A stretch of DNA of 64,000 bases from Equibacterium sp963662035 (GTDB taxonomy: Bacteria; Bacteroidota; Bacteroidia; Bacteroidales; UBA932): positions 115,944-179,943 of the forward strand of contig CAVLDO010000001.1 of NCBI GenBank assembly GCA_963662035.1. Reading direction: 5' to 3'. Shown here piece after piece: positions 19,663-28,667 of the stretch. A model generated the notes under the pieces. The model ran no database searches and was not told where the DNA came from. It saw only the letters and a list, made by a program, of their open reading frames with translations. Position 1 is the stretch's first letter. Every line of letters starts with the position of its first letter. Both the position numbers and the translations under genes were made by a program.

Positions 19663-20574
19663 ATGCAGATAGAGAGTCCCTCCACAGAGTGGAAAGATTA
19701 TGAGCTCATTGACTGCGGCGACTTCTGCAAACTGGAGCGCTTCGGCAGATATGTAACCATACGCCCCGAGCCCAAGGCGCTCTGGAAAAAGTCCCTCCCC
19801 GACAGCGAATGGGAGAAGATGGCCCACACCCGCTTTGTGCCCGGGGGCGGCTTCTCCACCGCCGGACAGCAGGACAGCGGCTCGTGGAAGCCTCTGCGCA
19901 AGATGAGCGACCAGTGGCCCATAACCTATCAGCCGCTGGATTTGACCCTGCGGATGGGGATGACCTCCTTCAAGCACGTCGGAGTATTCCCAGAGCAGGC
20001 CTCCAACTGGGACTACATCTACCGCAACACCCGCGCTCTTGTGGAGAATGCCAAAGGGGAGAGCGTAAAGGTTCTCAACCTCTTCGCCTACACCGGAGGC
20101 GCCTCGATAGCCGCGCGCAAGGCGGGGGCCGACGTCACCCATCTCGATTCGGTGAAGCAGGTCGTGACCTGGGCCCGCCAGAATATGGAGCTCAGCCGCC
20201 TGGACGGCATCCGCTGGGTGGTTGAAGACGCCCTCAAATTTGCCCGCAGGCAGGCGCGGCGCGGCAACAGATATCAGGGGATAATGCTGGATCCTCCCGC
20301 CTACGGCCACGGCCCGGACGGGGAAAAATGGCGTCTCGACGACTGTCTCTACGAGATGCTCTGCCTCGTGGGGCAGATTCTCGCTCCCGAAAAGAGCTTC
20401 TTGATACTCAACCTGTATGCCAACGGCTACTCCTCCCTGATTGCCGACACCGCCGTCAGAAGCGCCCTTAATCTCCCGGCGGAAGCCGCGACCGAGTGCG
20501 GAGAACTTGTGCTGCGCGACCGCTTCGGCAAGGTTTTGCCCTTAAGCGTGTTTGCAAGGGTAAAGATGCCGTAA
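19663..20574 (+). CDS. Class I SAM-dependent methyltransferase, RlmI/RlmK-like
   Basis: The 303-aa methyltransferase resembles the catalytic part of 23S rRNA m5C methyltransferase RlmI (PF10672 type). SAM-binding motif I is VLNLFAYTGGASIAARKAGA near 130-148, an acidic residue follows in THLDSVKQ, and the NPPY-like site is LDPPAYGHGP near 211. No N-terminal PUA domain is evident, unlike classical RlmI, so the rRNA target is inferred only from family. It is last in the row starting at purH; the pgk promoter lies after it. Confidence 0.82.
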   Translation: MQIESPSTEWKDYELIDCGDFCKLERFGRYVTIRPEPKALWKKSLPDSEWEKMAHTRFVPGGGFSTAGQQDSGSWKPLRKMSDQWPITYQPLDLTLRMGMTSFKHVGVFPEQASNWDYIYRNTRALVENAKGESVKVLNLFAYTGGASIAARKAGADVTHLDSVKQVVTWARQNMELSRLDGIRWVVEDALKFARRQARRGNRYQGIMLDPPAYGHGPDGEKWRLDDCLYEMLCLVGQILAPEKSFLILNLYANGYSSLIADTAVRSALNLPAEAATECGELVLRDRFGKVLPLSVFARVKMP

Positions 20575-20589
20575 TTCAATATTTATTAT

Positions 20590-20597
20590 TACTTTTG
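20590..20597 (+). promoter_or_regulatory. -7 box for pgk
   Basis: TACTTTTG fits TAnnTTTG and lies 41 nt before the pgk ATG. A -33 TTTG at the expected spacing is not seen. Confidence 0.5.
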
Positions 20598-20638
20598 CCA
20601 GTATCCCATACGGAATACTCAATTAACTATCATTCAAT

Positions 20639-21889
20639 ATGCAGAACATTTCAAACTACGATTTCACAGGCAAGAGAGCCATCGTGAGGGTTGACTTCAA
20701 CGTCCCCTTGAACGACAAATTCGAAATCACCGATGACACCCGCATCCGCGCAGCCATCCCCACCCTCAAGAAAGTTCTTGAAAAAGGCGGTTCGCTGATC
20801 ATTATGTCCCATCTTGGACGGCCCAAGGGAGTTCAGAGTGAATTTTCTCTGAAACACATCATCCCCACCGTAGAAGAAAAGCTCGGCTGCAAAATCCAGT
20901 TTGCAGATGATTGCATGAAGGCCGATGCACAGGCTGCGGCCCTCAAGCCCGGCGAGGTGCTTATGCTCGAGAACCTGCGTTTCTACGCAGAGGAGGAGGG
21001 TAAGCCCAGAGGCCTCAAGGCAGATGCCACCGACCAGGAGAAGAAGGATGCCAAGAGCGCTGTCAAAGCCAGCCAGAAGGAGTTCGTGAAGAAGCTCGCC
21101 TCTTATGCAGACTGCTACATCAACGATGCGTTCGGCACCGCACACCGCGCGCACGCCTCCACAGCCCTCATTGCCGAGTACTTCCCCAACGACAAGATGT
21201 TCGGCTATGTGATGGAAGGCGAAATCAAAGCCATCAACACCGTGCTGGAGTCTCCCAAGCGCCCTCTCACCGCAATCATCGGCGGCAGCAAGGTTTCCAG
21301 CAAAATCGGCATAATCTCCCACCTGCTTGACCTCGTGGACAACCTCTGCATCGGCGGCGGCATGGTCTACACCTTCAAGAAGGCTATGGGCGGCAAAATC
21401 GGCAAGTCCCTCTGCGAGGACGACCAGTTTGACGTGGCTCTCAACGTGCTCAGCGAGGCCGAGAAGAAGGGCGTCAAGGTTTATCTCTCCGAGGATGTGG
21501 TGGCCGCAGACTCCTTCAGCAACGATGCCAACACCATCGTGTGCCCATCCAACGCCATCCCCGACGAATATGAGGGTATGGATGCCGCAGAGAGCAGCGT
21601 GGAGAAGTTCAAACAGGTGATCCTCGCTTCCAACACCATACTCTGGAACGGCCCTGTGGGCGTGTTTGAGATGCCCAACTTCGCAAAGGGCACCAACGCC
21701 ATCGCAGAGGCTCTCAAAGAGGCTACCGAGAAGGGCGCCTTCACCCTGGTGGGCGGCGGCGACAGCGTGGCTGCAGTCACTCAGCTTGGCTATGCCGACA
21801 AGGTAAGCTATGTATCCACCGGCGGCGGAGCAATGCTCGAGTATCTCGAGGGCAAGGTTCTCCCCGGCATCGCAGCCATCAGAGGCTAA
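20639..21889 (+). CDS. pgk: Phosphoglycerate kinase
   Basis: The glycolytic enzyme transfers phosphate between 1,3-bisphosphoglycerate and ADP. The 416-aa sequence has the RVDFNVPL substrate motif near 18, SHLGRPKG near 59, a YINDAFGTAHRAHAS segment, and the nucleotide-binding hinge GGSKVSSKIG with the C-terminal TLVGGGDSVAAV and STGGGAMLEYLEGK motifs. It is a single gene with its own promoter and a strong terminator. Codon choice is simpler than that of its neighbours (more AAG, GAG, CTC), consistent with high expression. Confidence 0.97.
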   Translation: MQNISNYDFTGKRAIVRVDFNVPLNDKFEITDDTRIRAAIPTLKKVLEKGGSLIIMSHLGRPKGVQSEFSLKHIIPTVEEKLGCKIQFADDCMKADAQAAALKPGEVLMLENLRFYAEEEGKPRGLKADATDQEKKDAKSAVKASQKEFVKKLASYADCYINDAFGTAHRAHASTALIAEYFPNDKMFGYVMEGEIKAINTVLESPKRPLTAIIGGSKVSSKIGIISHLLDLVDNLCIGGGMVYTFKKAMGGKIGKSLCEDDQFDVALNVLSEAEKKGVKVYLSEDVVAADSFSNDANTIVCPSNAIPDEYEGMDAAESSVEKFKQVILASNTILWNGPVGVFEMPNFAKGTNAIAEALKEATEKGAFTLVGGGDSVAAVTQLGYADKVSYVSTGGGAMLEYLEGKVLPGIAAIRG

Positions 21890-21912
21890 TCATTCACCTC
21901 ATAAAATCAATC

Positions 21913-21945
21913 GAGGGCTCCGGCAGAACCGGAGCCCTCTTTTTT
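21913..21945 (+). terminator. Strong intrinsic terminator of pgk
   Basis: There is a perfect 11-bp stem GAGGGCTCCGG (21913-21923) / CCGGAGCCCTC (21929-21939), with loop CAGAA and a run of six T at 21940-21945. Confidence 0.93.
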
Positions 21946-21970
21946 GCCCTTTTGCGGCCCGTTCTATCAC

Positions 21971-22004
21971 AAAAAAAGATGGAGCGCAAGTGCACTCCAT
22001 CTTT
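21971..22004 (-). terminator. Intrinsic terminator of the DUF1080/oxidoreductase cluster
   Basis: On the minus strand AAAGATGGAG (22004-21995) pairs with CTCCATCTTT (21984-21975), a 10-bp stem with a further GC/GC pair in the loop. The stem runs into a run of T at 21977-21971. It stands 25 bp after the last stop codon of the cluster. Confidence 0.85.
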
Positions 22005-22029
22005 ATTCGCTTTCGCGTCTGAGAGACCG

Positions 22030-22812
22030 TTAGAGGACTTTCACGCGAAGGTTGCGATACCATACGGTGTCGCCGTGGTCCTGCAGGCCGATGTAACCCT
22101 CGTGGTTCGCGCCGCCGCAGTTGAGAAGATACTCGTAGGACTCGGGCATGGACTCCTTGCTGAATTTGCTGTTGTTCAGCATCTCCTCCCACTTGGGAGT
22201 CCACATATGATATTCGAGAACCTGTACGCCGTTGAGGAAGTGAGCCACTGTGCCATCATAAAAGAGGATCTTTGCAGTGTTCCACTCGCCTGCGGGTTTT
22301 GCGTTCTGGGGCTTTGCAGGGATCATATCATACAGAGAAGCGGACTGGCGGTTGCCATCGTGACCGAGCTTTGCATCGGGGTGACGCTCGTTGTCGAGAA
22401 TCTGATACTCGGGGCAAGTCTGGTAGATGGCCAGACCGGGAACTTCCTGTGCCATATAGAAGACACCGGAGTTGGCACCCTCGGAAACTTTCCACTCGAA
22501 AGTGAACTCAAAGTTCTTGAACTTCTGAGCATCGTAGATGATGTCGCCGCCGTCAACTGCACCTGCCTCTCCGCGGCCGGAACCGTTGATTTTGATGCAG
22601 CCGTCCTCGATAGTCCAGGCACCGGGTACGTGGTCGGTGTTGTAGCCGCGCCATCCGGTGAAAGTGGTGCCGTCGAAGAGAGCGATACCCTCATCCGCTG
22701 CAGCCTTGGTCTCTGTGGACTCCTCTGCAGGGGCGTTCTTTTTGTTGTTCTTGCAAGCGCCCAGGCTGAGCACTGTCAGGCAGACAACTGCCATTGTAAA
22801 GATTTTTTTCAT
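22030..22812 (-). CDS. DUF1080 (3-keto-disaccharide hydrolase family) lipoprotein
   Basis: The 260-aa lipoprotein has its signal peptide ending at LSLGAC. A short Asn/Glu-rich linker leads to a concanavalin-like DUF1080 domain from about residue 40 (IALFDGTTFTGWRGYN) to the end, with FEWKVSEGANSGVFYMAQE in the middle. DUF1080 members hydrolyse glycosides already oxidised at C3. That fits the adjacent Gfo/Idh/MocA oxidoreductases, which could supply the 3-keto sugar. I start it at the ATG at 22812 (MKKIFTMAV), not at the upstream ATGs, because this gives a normal lipoprotein signal. It is the last gene of the cluster and is followed by a terminator. Confidence 0.88.
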   Translation of the reverse strand: MKKIFTMAVVCLTVLSLGACKNNKKNAPAEESTETKAAADEGIALFDGTTFTGWRGYNTDHVPGAWTIEDGCIKINGSGRGEAGAVDGGDIIYDAQKFKNFEFTFEWKVSEGANSGVFYMAQEVPGLAIYQTCPEYQILDNERHPDAKLGHDGNRQSASLYDMIPAKPQNAKPAGEWNTAKILFYDGTVAHFLNGVQVLEYHMWTPKWEEMLNNSKFSKESMPESYEYLLNCGGANHEGYIGLQDHGDTVWYRNLRVKVL

Positions 22813-22839
22813 TTTATTGATTTTTAAAAACATCAATCA

Positions 22840-24345
22840 TTAGAGTGCGGGCATATCGGGAAGAGCGAAACCCTCGCGATATGTGTGCTTGATAAGCTCG
22901 GCAGCAAATGCCTGGGCATTTACAGGATCTGAATAGGTATCCTGGAAAGTCGGGTGGCCGTCGTGAACGCTGAAGCCGTCCTTAACCTTGAAGCTGAGGG
23001 TCTCTTCTGCACCGATGTTGGTGAACTTCATATTCTTGCCGTCCCAGGCGAGTTCGCGGTTGAGGCCCTGCAGACGCACTGCAAGCACACCCATAACCAC
23101 CATCTCGTTCAGAGGGCCTGCAAACTGGAAGTCAGACTTGCAGGGCACGCGGTTCTCCTTGGACTCCTTGCAAGCGCGCACGAAGTCCATCTGGTGCTGT
23201 TCTTCAGCCACCTCGCGGGTAGTCGAAGGTTCGGGCAGGGATTTGCCGGAGAGCAGCCAGGGATCGGTACCGTAGCAGCCGCATACAAGAACATCCTTGC
23301 TGCCATAGAAGATGGCGGCACCGCCGTGGCTGTTCATATTCTTGCCTACAGGCCAGCCCTTCGGGAATTCGGGCTTGAGGCCGCCGTCGTACCAGGTAAC
23401 CTCAACCTCGGGCATCGCAACCTTGGGCATATTGTCGCGTGCGGGGAATTTGAACTTCACGATCTGAGCGTTGGGTGCGCAGTCCATCATCAGGTTGGTG
23501 GAGCTGCCCTGGCAAGATGTGGGAGAACCCAGTTTGAGGGCGTCGACTACAGGCTGCAGGATGTGGCAAGCCATATCGCCGAGAGCACCTGTGCCGAAGT
23601 CCCACCAGCCGCGCCAGTTCCAAGGGTGATAGATATTGTTGAAAGGACGCCACTTTGCAGGGCCGATAAACAGATCCCAGTCGAGAGTGTCGGGGATGGG
23701 GTCGGTCTTTGTGGGAGCTTCGAGACCCTGGGGCCAGATGGGACGGTCGGTGAAAGCGTCCACACGGCGAACCTCGCCGATCACGCCGTTCTGGATCGCC
23801 TCGATAATCTGGCGGGTGGAGTTCAGGGATGCGCCCTGGTTACCCATCTGGGTAGCCACGCCGTTTGCCTTTGCAAGGTTGGTGAGCAGGCGGGTCTCAT
23901 ATACGGTGTGGGTCAGAGGCTTCTCGCAATACACGTGTTTGCCCATTGCAAGAGCCTGTGCGGCGATGCAGGCGTGGGTGTGGTCTGCGGTAGCGACCAT
24001 CACCGCGTCAAACTCGTTGCCGATTTTGTCGAACATTTCGCGATAGTCCTTGAACTTCTTGGCGTTGGGGAACTTCTCGAACTGGCCGGCTGCATAGTTC
24101 CAGTCGACATCGCAGATAGCCACGATATTCTGGGACTCGAGACCGCTGAGCACCGATGCGCCACGGCCTCCGACACCGATTGCAGCAATATTAAGCTTGT
24201 CGGTGGCAGCTACTTTTTTCTTTTTCTTGGGCTCTGCAGCGGATGCACTTGTGGAGCCCCAGAAGGGAGTTGTTGCAATTGCAGCGCCTGCGGCTGCCAT
24301 TGCACTTGTTTGGAGGAAGGACCTCCTTGACATGTTTTTGCTCAT
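22840..24345 (-). CDS. TAT-exported Gfo/Idh/MocA family oxidoreductase
   Basis: An NAD(P)-dependent sugar oxidoreductase. The twin-arginine signal SRRSFLQTSAMAAAGAA lies at residues 6-22. A Rossmann fold follows (NIAAIGVGGRGASVLSGL near 50-67, then IVAICDVDWNYA). The conserved EKP step is visible as VYCEKPLTHTVYET near 138. The 501-aa length includes C-terminal insertions. It probably makes or reduces a 3-keto sugar in the periplasm together with the flanking DUF1080 hydrolases (inference from the known chemistry of the two families). It lies 27 bp upstream of the small DUF1080 gene. Confidence 0.9.
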   Translation of the reverse strand: MSKNMSRRSFLQTSAMAAAGAAIATTPFWGSTSASAAEPKKKKKVAATDKLNIAAIGVGGRGASVLSGLESQNIVAICDVDWNYAAGQFEKFPNAKKFKDYREMFDKIGNEFDAVMVATADHTHACIAAQALAMGKHVYCEKPLTHTVYETRLLTNLAKANGVATQMGNQGASLNSTRQIIEAIQNGVIGEVRRVDAFTDRPIWPQGLEAPTKTDPIPDTLDWDLFIGPAKWRPFNNIYHPWNWRGWWDFGTGALGDMACHILQPVVDALKLGSPTSCQGSSTNLMMDCAPNAQIVKFKFPARDNMPKVAMPEVEVTWYDGGLKPEFPKGWPVGKNMNSHGGAAIFYGSKDVLVCGCYGTDPWLLSGKSLPEPSTTREVAEEQHQMDFVRACKESKENRVPCKSDFQFAGPLNEMVVMGVLAVRLQGLNRELAWDGKNMKFTNIGAEETLSFKVKDGFSVHDGHPTFQDTYSDPVNAQAFAAELIKHTYREGFALPDMPAL

Positions 24346-24375
24346 AGATAAATCTTTTATAAGTGTTTGATGTTT

Positions 24376-27267
24376 TTAGAGTCTCTTGACGCGGACATTG
24401 CGGATCCAGAGGCGGTCGCCGTGGCCCAGGAAGCCGATATAGCCGCAAGTGCGCCTCAGACCGGGGTGATCCTGACCGTCGATTGTGCCGTTCTTGGTGG
24501 CCTCGGCAATGTCGCCCTCTGTGACAACCTGGCCGTTTACCGTCACGCGAATGTAATTGCCTTTCATATAAATCTCCTCGCTGTTCCACTCGCCCACGGG
24601 ATTGAGGGCGTCGAGCTTCTTTGCGGGGATGATGCCGTAGAGCGAGCCATGATGCTGATAGGGAGCAAGCCAGCCCTTGTAGATGTCGTTGAAGTGGTCC
24701 AGAATCTGTACCTCATAACCTACATAAGCGGCATCGCCTTCGCCGGGAGCGCGCACGCCCACACCGTTGTTGGCGCCGGGAGTAAGCTTGAACTCAAAGC
24801 GGAACGCGAAGTCGCAATACTCTTCGTTGGTGTAGAGGTCGCCGCTGTCGGAACCTCCGCGGCTGCGGCTCTCCACAGCAATCTCGCCGTTCACAACATT
24901 ATAGTCGATCTTGTTGCCGTGCCATTTGTGCAGGCTGGTGCCGTCGAAGAGCATTTCAAATCCCTCGGCCTTCTCCTCATCGGAAAGCCGGACGGGCTCT
25001 ATGGCGGGGAGCTCGTGGATATAGAGGTCGCGGTATGCCAGACGGCTGCCGTGTGCCTGAAGCTCTATGTAACCCTCCTCGGGGATGGGGAGAGAGCGGT
25101 CCCAGTAGTTCTCAAGCACAATGTTGTCCACTACTTTCTGGCCGTTGAGATAAACGGTAACGCGTTCGCCCTGCATTCTGATGTAGAAGCTGTTCCACTC
25201 GCCCACCGCATTGTCTGCGATTACCAAGGGCTTGCGCTCGGTTTTCTGATTGTTGTACAGCGCACCGCTGCCCATCTCGGCGTGTACCCAGGTGCGGGCG
25301 GTATCCCAGATCTGTACCTGGGGGCAGCTGCGCAGGTAAATGCCGCCGTCACCCTCCCTCTGGCCCGGATAAATCTTCCAGTCCACATACATCTCGAAGT
25401 CCTTGTACTTCTTGGTGCTCACAAGGTTGTTGTAGCCCTGGCCCACATACTCTATGTTGCCGTTGGCCACGGTCCAATCCTGCCGCATCACCTTGTCGGC
25501 CTCCGCCTGTGCCGCAGCACGTTTCTTGGCGGGCAGCGCATCGCGCAGATAGGGGTTGCCCTCGCCATACCCGTTAGTGGGGATCATACCCTGCCAGCCG
25601 GTGAGATCCTTGCCGTTGAACATAGAAACATAACCCTCGTCATCGGCGGGGACTCCTGCAAGATACTTTTCGATGTTCTGCAGGTCATAGCTGTAGTCGC
25701 GGCCTGTGTCAATGCTCTTGATGCGCTGCATCAGTGCCACAACCTCTGGACCATAGAAAGAGGGATTGCTGATGGCGATGCGGCGGATAGCGTTGGCCGC
25801 CGCCACCTCGGTGCCCTTGTTGTCAAGGAAGCGTCCGGCGTAGATTATGCCGGGGAACGCCTCGGTCGTGGCGACATTGTTCAGCAGGGATACCTTCTGG
25901 GCATCGGTTGTGGTGTATTCCATAGCCGCGCGGTAGCGGAGCAGGCGTTGGGTGCCGTTCTCGCCGGAGGCGTTGACCTTGTTGATATATGCCTCCAGGG
26001 CGTAGCCGGCGAGGGAGGTATTGTTCATATTGTCCGCCAGAATGTTGAGAGTCTGGGGAATGTCGGCCACTTTGATGATCATCGGCCAGTATTTGCTCTT
26101 GATGCTTTCGGCAACGATTCTGTTGCGGTTGTTGAGAATCTCGTAGATCTCGGCATCGGTCTTGTCGTCCATAGCCGCAAGCACCGCATCCTGAATCTTG
26201 GAGACATTGGCTGATGTGCTGCTTTCGAGCAGGCCGTAGAGAGTATTGACGTCGCACTCCTGCGACACGCAAGCAAGCGCACTGTAAGCGGCATCGCTCA
26301 CCTTTGCGCTGCTGTTGCACAGCGATCCGAACACCAGGTTCTTGTCCGCCACGGAGTGACGCTGGCCTATGAGGTCTATTATGGCAGTCTTGCCGTTTTC
26401 GCCCGCCCTGTCAAAATAAGGGGTCACTGCGGCTACAACCTTGCCGGGGAAGCTCTTGAGGCAAGCTTCGGCAGTTGCGGCGTCCTTCTCGCTGCCCACC
26501 AGAGCGGCCAGATCGGGGAGAACCGATGCATCGGCGGTCTTGGTCAGCGCCCAGGCGGCCTCGCTGCGCAGAGTGGAATCGCTGCAGGAGAGATACTGCC
26601 TGTAAAAGTCAATAAGGCTGCCGTCCTTCTGTTCGCCGAGCCACCACACGAGGTCGGCCTTTATGGCATCGCTCTTCACGGATGCGATGTTCTTCACGAT
26701 AGCCTCTTTGGCTGCCGCGACATCGTTCACGCGGTAGAGCTCGTCAAAGAGGGCTACATTGTCGGTGTTCTTGCTCTTGAGGGTCTTTACCAGCTCCTTC
26801 ACTGTGGGAGCGGCGGTTGTGCCGGGGTCAAGTTCAGACACCACGGTGGTGTTCTTGTTTTCGTAATTGTCGCCCATAAACATCAGCAGGCGCACGAAGA
26901 GCTGCTTGACCGTGGTGTCCCGGCTCTTGTCGGCGTAGCTGCGCAGACAGCCGGTCACCGTCTGCGCGGTTTCGCCGCCCACCTCGGTGGCCTTTGCGGC
27001 AATAGCGCCGAAGGCATACTCCACGGGAACCATCGAGTCGTCCTGCTTCACGAGCATATCGTACAGCAAGTCCATACCGTCCTTGCCGGTGCCGATGAGT
27101 TCGGTGGCGAGCTCATCGTAGAGTTTCATATCGGTCGCGGGGAGACGGTTGAGCGCATCGCCCACAACGGTCTTTGCGTTACGCTGTGTTGACTGTGCAA
27201 AAGATGCCGACGGGAATGAAGCCGCAAGCGCAGCGATGAGTACTATTCTTTTGAATATCTTTTTCAT
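24376..27267 (-). CDS. HEAT-like repeat protein fused to two DUF1080 domains
   Basis: A 963-aa secreted protein with a signal peptide at 1-24 (ASFPSASFAQ). Residues about 30-530 are helical repeats resembling HEAT/armadillo units (for example LVWWLGEQKDGSLIDFYRQY and SEAAWALTKTADASVLPDL). Two DUF1080 domains follow: about 545-745 (YVSMFNGKDLTGWQGM) and about 755-963 (FEMLFDGTSLHKWHGN). The second domain resembles the separate lipoprotein two genes downstream. Two hydrolase-type domains on one helical scaffold suggest a large periplasmic or surface enzyme. Spacings to its neighbours are 30 and 20 bp, so it is part of the same operon. The carbohydrate substrate is unknown. Confidence 0.85.
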   Translation of the reverse strand: MKKIFKRIVLIAALAASFPSASFAQSTQRNAKTVVGDALNRLPATDMKLYDELATELIGTGKDGMDLLYDMLVKQDDSMVPVEYAFGAIAAKATEVGGETAQTVTGCLRSYADKSRDTTVKQLFVRLLMFMGDNYENKNTTVVSELDPGTTAAPTVKELVKTLKSKNTDNVALFDELYRVNDVAAAKEAIVKNIASVKSDAIKADLVWWLGEQKDGSLIDFYRQYLSCSDSTLRSEAAWALTKTADASVLPDLAALVGSEKDAATAEACLKSFPGKVVAAVTPYFDRAGENGKTAIIDLIGQRHSVADKNLVFGSLCNSSAKVSDAAYSALACVSQECDVNTLYGLLESSTSANVSKIQDAVLAAMDDKTDAEIYEILNNRNRIVAESIKSKYWPMIIKVADIPQTLNILADNMNNTSLAGYALEAYINKVNASGENGTQRLLRYRAAMEYTTTDAQKVSLLNNVATTEAFPGIIYAGRFLDNKGTEVAAANAIRRIAISNPSFYGPEVVALMQRIKSIDTGRDYSYDLQNIEKYLAGVPADDEGYVSMFNGKDLTGWQGMIPTNGYGEGNPYLRDALPAKKRAAAQAEADKVMRQDWTVANGNIEYVGQGYNNLVSTKKYKDFEMYVDWKIYPGQREGDGGIYLRSCPQVQIWDTARTWVHAEMGSGALYNNQKTERKPLVIADNAVGEWNSFYIRMQGERVTVYLNGQKVVDNIVLENYWDRSLPIPEEGYIELQAHGSRLAYRDLYIHELPAIEPVRLSDEEKAEGFEMLFDGTSLHKWHGNKIDYNVVNGEIAVESRSRGGSDSGDLYTNEEYCDFAFRFEFKLTPGANNGVGVRAPGEGDAAYVGYEVQILDHFNDIYKGWLAPYQHHGSLYGIIPAKKLDALNPVGEWNSEEIYMKGNYIRVTVNGQVVTEGDIAEATKNGTIDGQDHPGLRRTCGYIGFLGHGDRLWIRNVRVKRL

Positions 27268-27287
27268 TGTGGTTTTCTCCCGAACGG

Positions 27288-28556
27288 TTAAAGTTTCCAG
27301 GGTGCACGCATCGGCTGGTCAACCAGGCGGTTGGCGGCGTCATCATTGATAAACAGCTGCTTGTCGGAGTCGAAATGCAGCGTGCGGCCCAACTGCAGAG
27401 CCACAGCGCCCATATTCACTATGGTGCTGCTGCGGTGGCCGTTCATCTCGTTGAGGGCGAATTTCTTTCTTGTCCTCACGCACTCCAGGAAGTCGGTCCG
27501 CTGGGGCAGGGGATCGGGATAGTCGGCAAGTTTCTCCCTCCAGCCGGGGATGTCGCACACGAAGTTGTTGTAGACATTGCCGTTGGGGCCTGCGATGTAA
27601 GGGGTGCCGGGATCGCCGTAGTCTGCGCCCCAGAGCACGATCTTGCAGCCGTCGGCGTATGTATAGATAATCTGGCGCCAGGTGCCCACCGCATCGTAAT
27701 GCTGCTGGGGTGCGTCCACCTCTACCTTGACTGGGCTCTCGTCGTCCTTGCCAAGCAGATACTGCACGGGGTCAAGGTAGTGCTGACCCATATCGCCCAG
27801 TCCGCCGGCATCGTAGTCCCAGTAGCCGCGGAAGTTGTCGTCTACACGATGCTCGTTGAACGGCTTGTAGGGCGCGGGACCGAGCCACATATCATAATCG
27901 AATCCCTTGGGGACGGGCTGGGGATCGAGATGCTCCTTGCCGACCCAGTAGAATTTCCAGTCAAAACCGGTATGCTTGGAAACAGTCACGGTAAGGGGCC
28001 AGCCCAGCATCCCGCTCTGCACAAGTTTCTTCAGGGGAGCGACCTCTGTGCCGAGACCGTAGAAGGTGTCCTCAAAGCGGAACCAGGTGTTAAGGCGGAA
28101 GATGGTGTTGTAGCGCTTCATAGCCTCAACCACACGCTTGCCCTCGCCGATTGTGCGGGTCATCGGCTTCTCGCACCATACGTCCTTGCCGGCCTTGGCG
28201 GCCTCGATGGACATCAGGGCGTGCCAGTGAGGCGGGGTGCAGACGTGCACGATGTCCACATTGGGGTCGTGGATAAGGTCCATAAAGTTATGGTAAAGGG
28301 CAACCTGGCCAAAACCTCTCTCCTTTGCCATATCCTCGCCCCTCTTGAGGCGGGACTCGTTCACATCGCAGATTGCCACAAGACGGTCGGGCATCTTGAT
28401 ATGATGACCGCGCGCAATGCCGCCAAAACCGATGATGCCCTTGGTCAGCTGGTCGCTGGGAGCGACATACCCTTTGCCGCCGAGCACCTGACGGGGTAAA
28501 ATGGTAAACGCGGCTGTTGCCGCGACACCTTTGAGGAACTGTCTTCTGCTTGTCAT
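27288..28556 (-). CDS. TAT-exported Gfo/Idh/MocA family oxidoreductase, first gene of the cluster
   Basis: The second sugar oxidoreductase of the cluster, 422 aa. The twin-arginine signal is SRRQFLKGVAATAAF (3-17). The nucleotide-binding region is GIIGFGGIARGHHIKMPDRL, followed by VAICDVNESRL and the conserved DVWCEKPMTRTIGEG near 130-144 with the family Lys-Pro pair. It is 20 bp upstream of the fusion gene. Two different oxidoreductases beside DUF1080 hydrolases fit an oxidise-cleave-reduce scheme for glycosides, but which one acts first is not visible. Confidence 0.9.
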   Translation of the reverse strand: MTSRRQFLKGVAATAAFTILPRQVLGGKGYVAPSDQLTKGIIGFGGIARGHHIKMPDRLVAICDVNESRLKRGEDMAKERGFGQVALYHNFMDLIHDPNVDIVHVCTPPHWHALMSIEAAKAGKDVWCEKPMTRTIGEGKRVVEAMKRYNTIFRLNTWFRFEDTFYGLGTEVAPLKKLVQSGMLGWPLTVTVSKHTGFDWKFYWVGKEHLDPQPVPKGFDYDMWLGPAPYKPFNEHRVDDNFRGYWDYDAGGLGDMGQHYLDPVQYLLGKDDESPVKVEVDAPQQHYDAVGTWRQIIYTYADGCKIVLWGADYGDPGTPYIAGPNGNVYNNFVCDIPGWREKLADYPDPLPQRTDFLECVRTRKKFALNEMNGHRSSTIVNMGAVALQLGRTLHFDSDKQLFINDDAANRLVDQPMRAPWKL

Positions 28557-28636
28557 TCTGAGTGTGTTTGATATGTATCCTGTTGTTTACCAAATGGCTA
28601 CAACTAAAGCGCGCCACTTTATGGCACGACAGCGTA

Positions 28637-28667
28637 CAAAATTATGAAAAAATATTTTAACTTCAAT
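28637..28667 (-). promoter_or_regulatory. Candidate promoter of the DUF1080/oxidoreductase operon
   Basis: On the minus strand ATTG (28667-28664), 19 bp, TAATTTTG (28644-28637) approximates the Bacteroidota promoter. It overlaps the last bases of smpB and would give a leader of about 75 nt. Confidence 0.45.

Noticed and set aside
17527..20310. Minus-strand open frame of about 927 codons
   Set aside because: It is antisense to gcvP, lgt and the methyltransferase, all of which have clear family motifs; it is rich in His, Val and Gly as reverse-frame shadows are.
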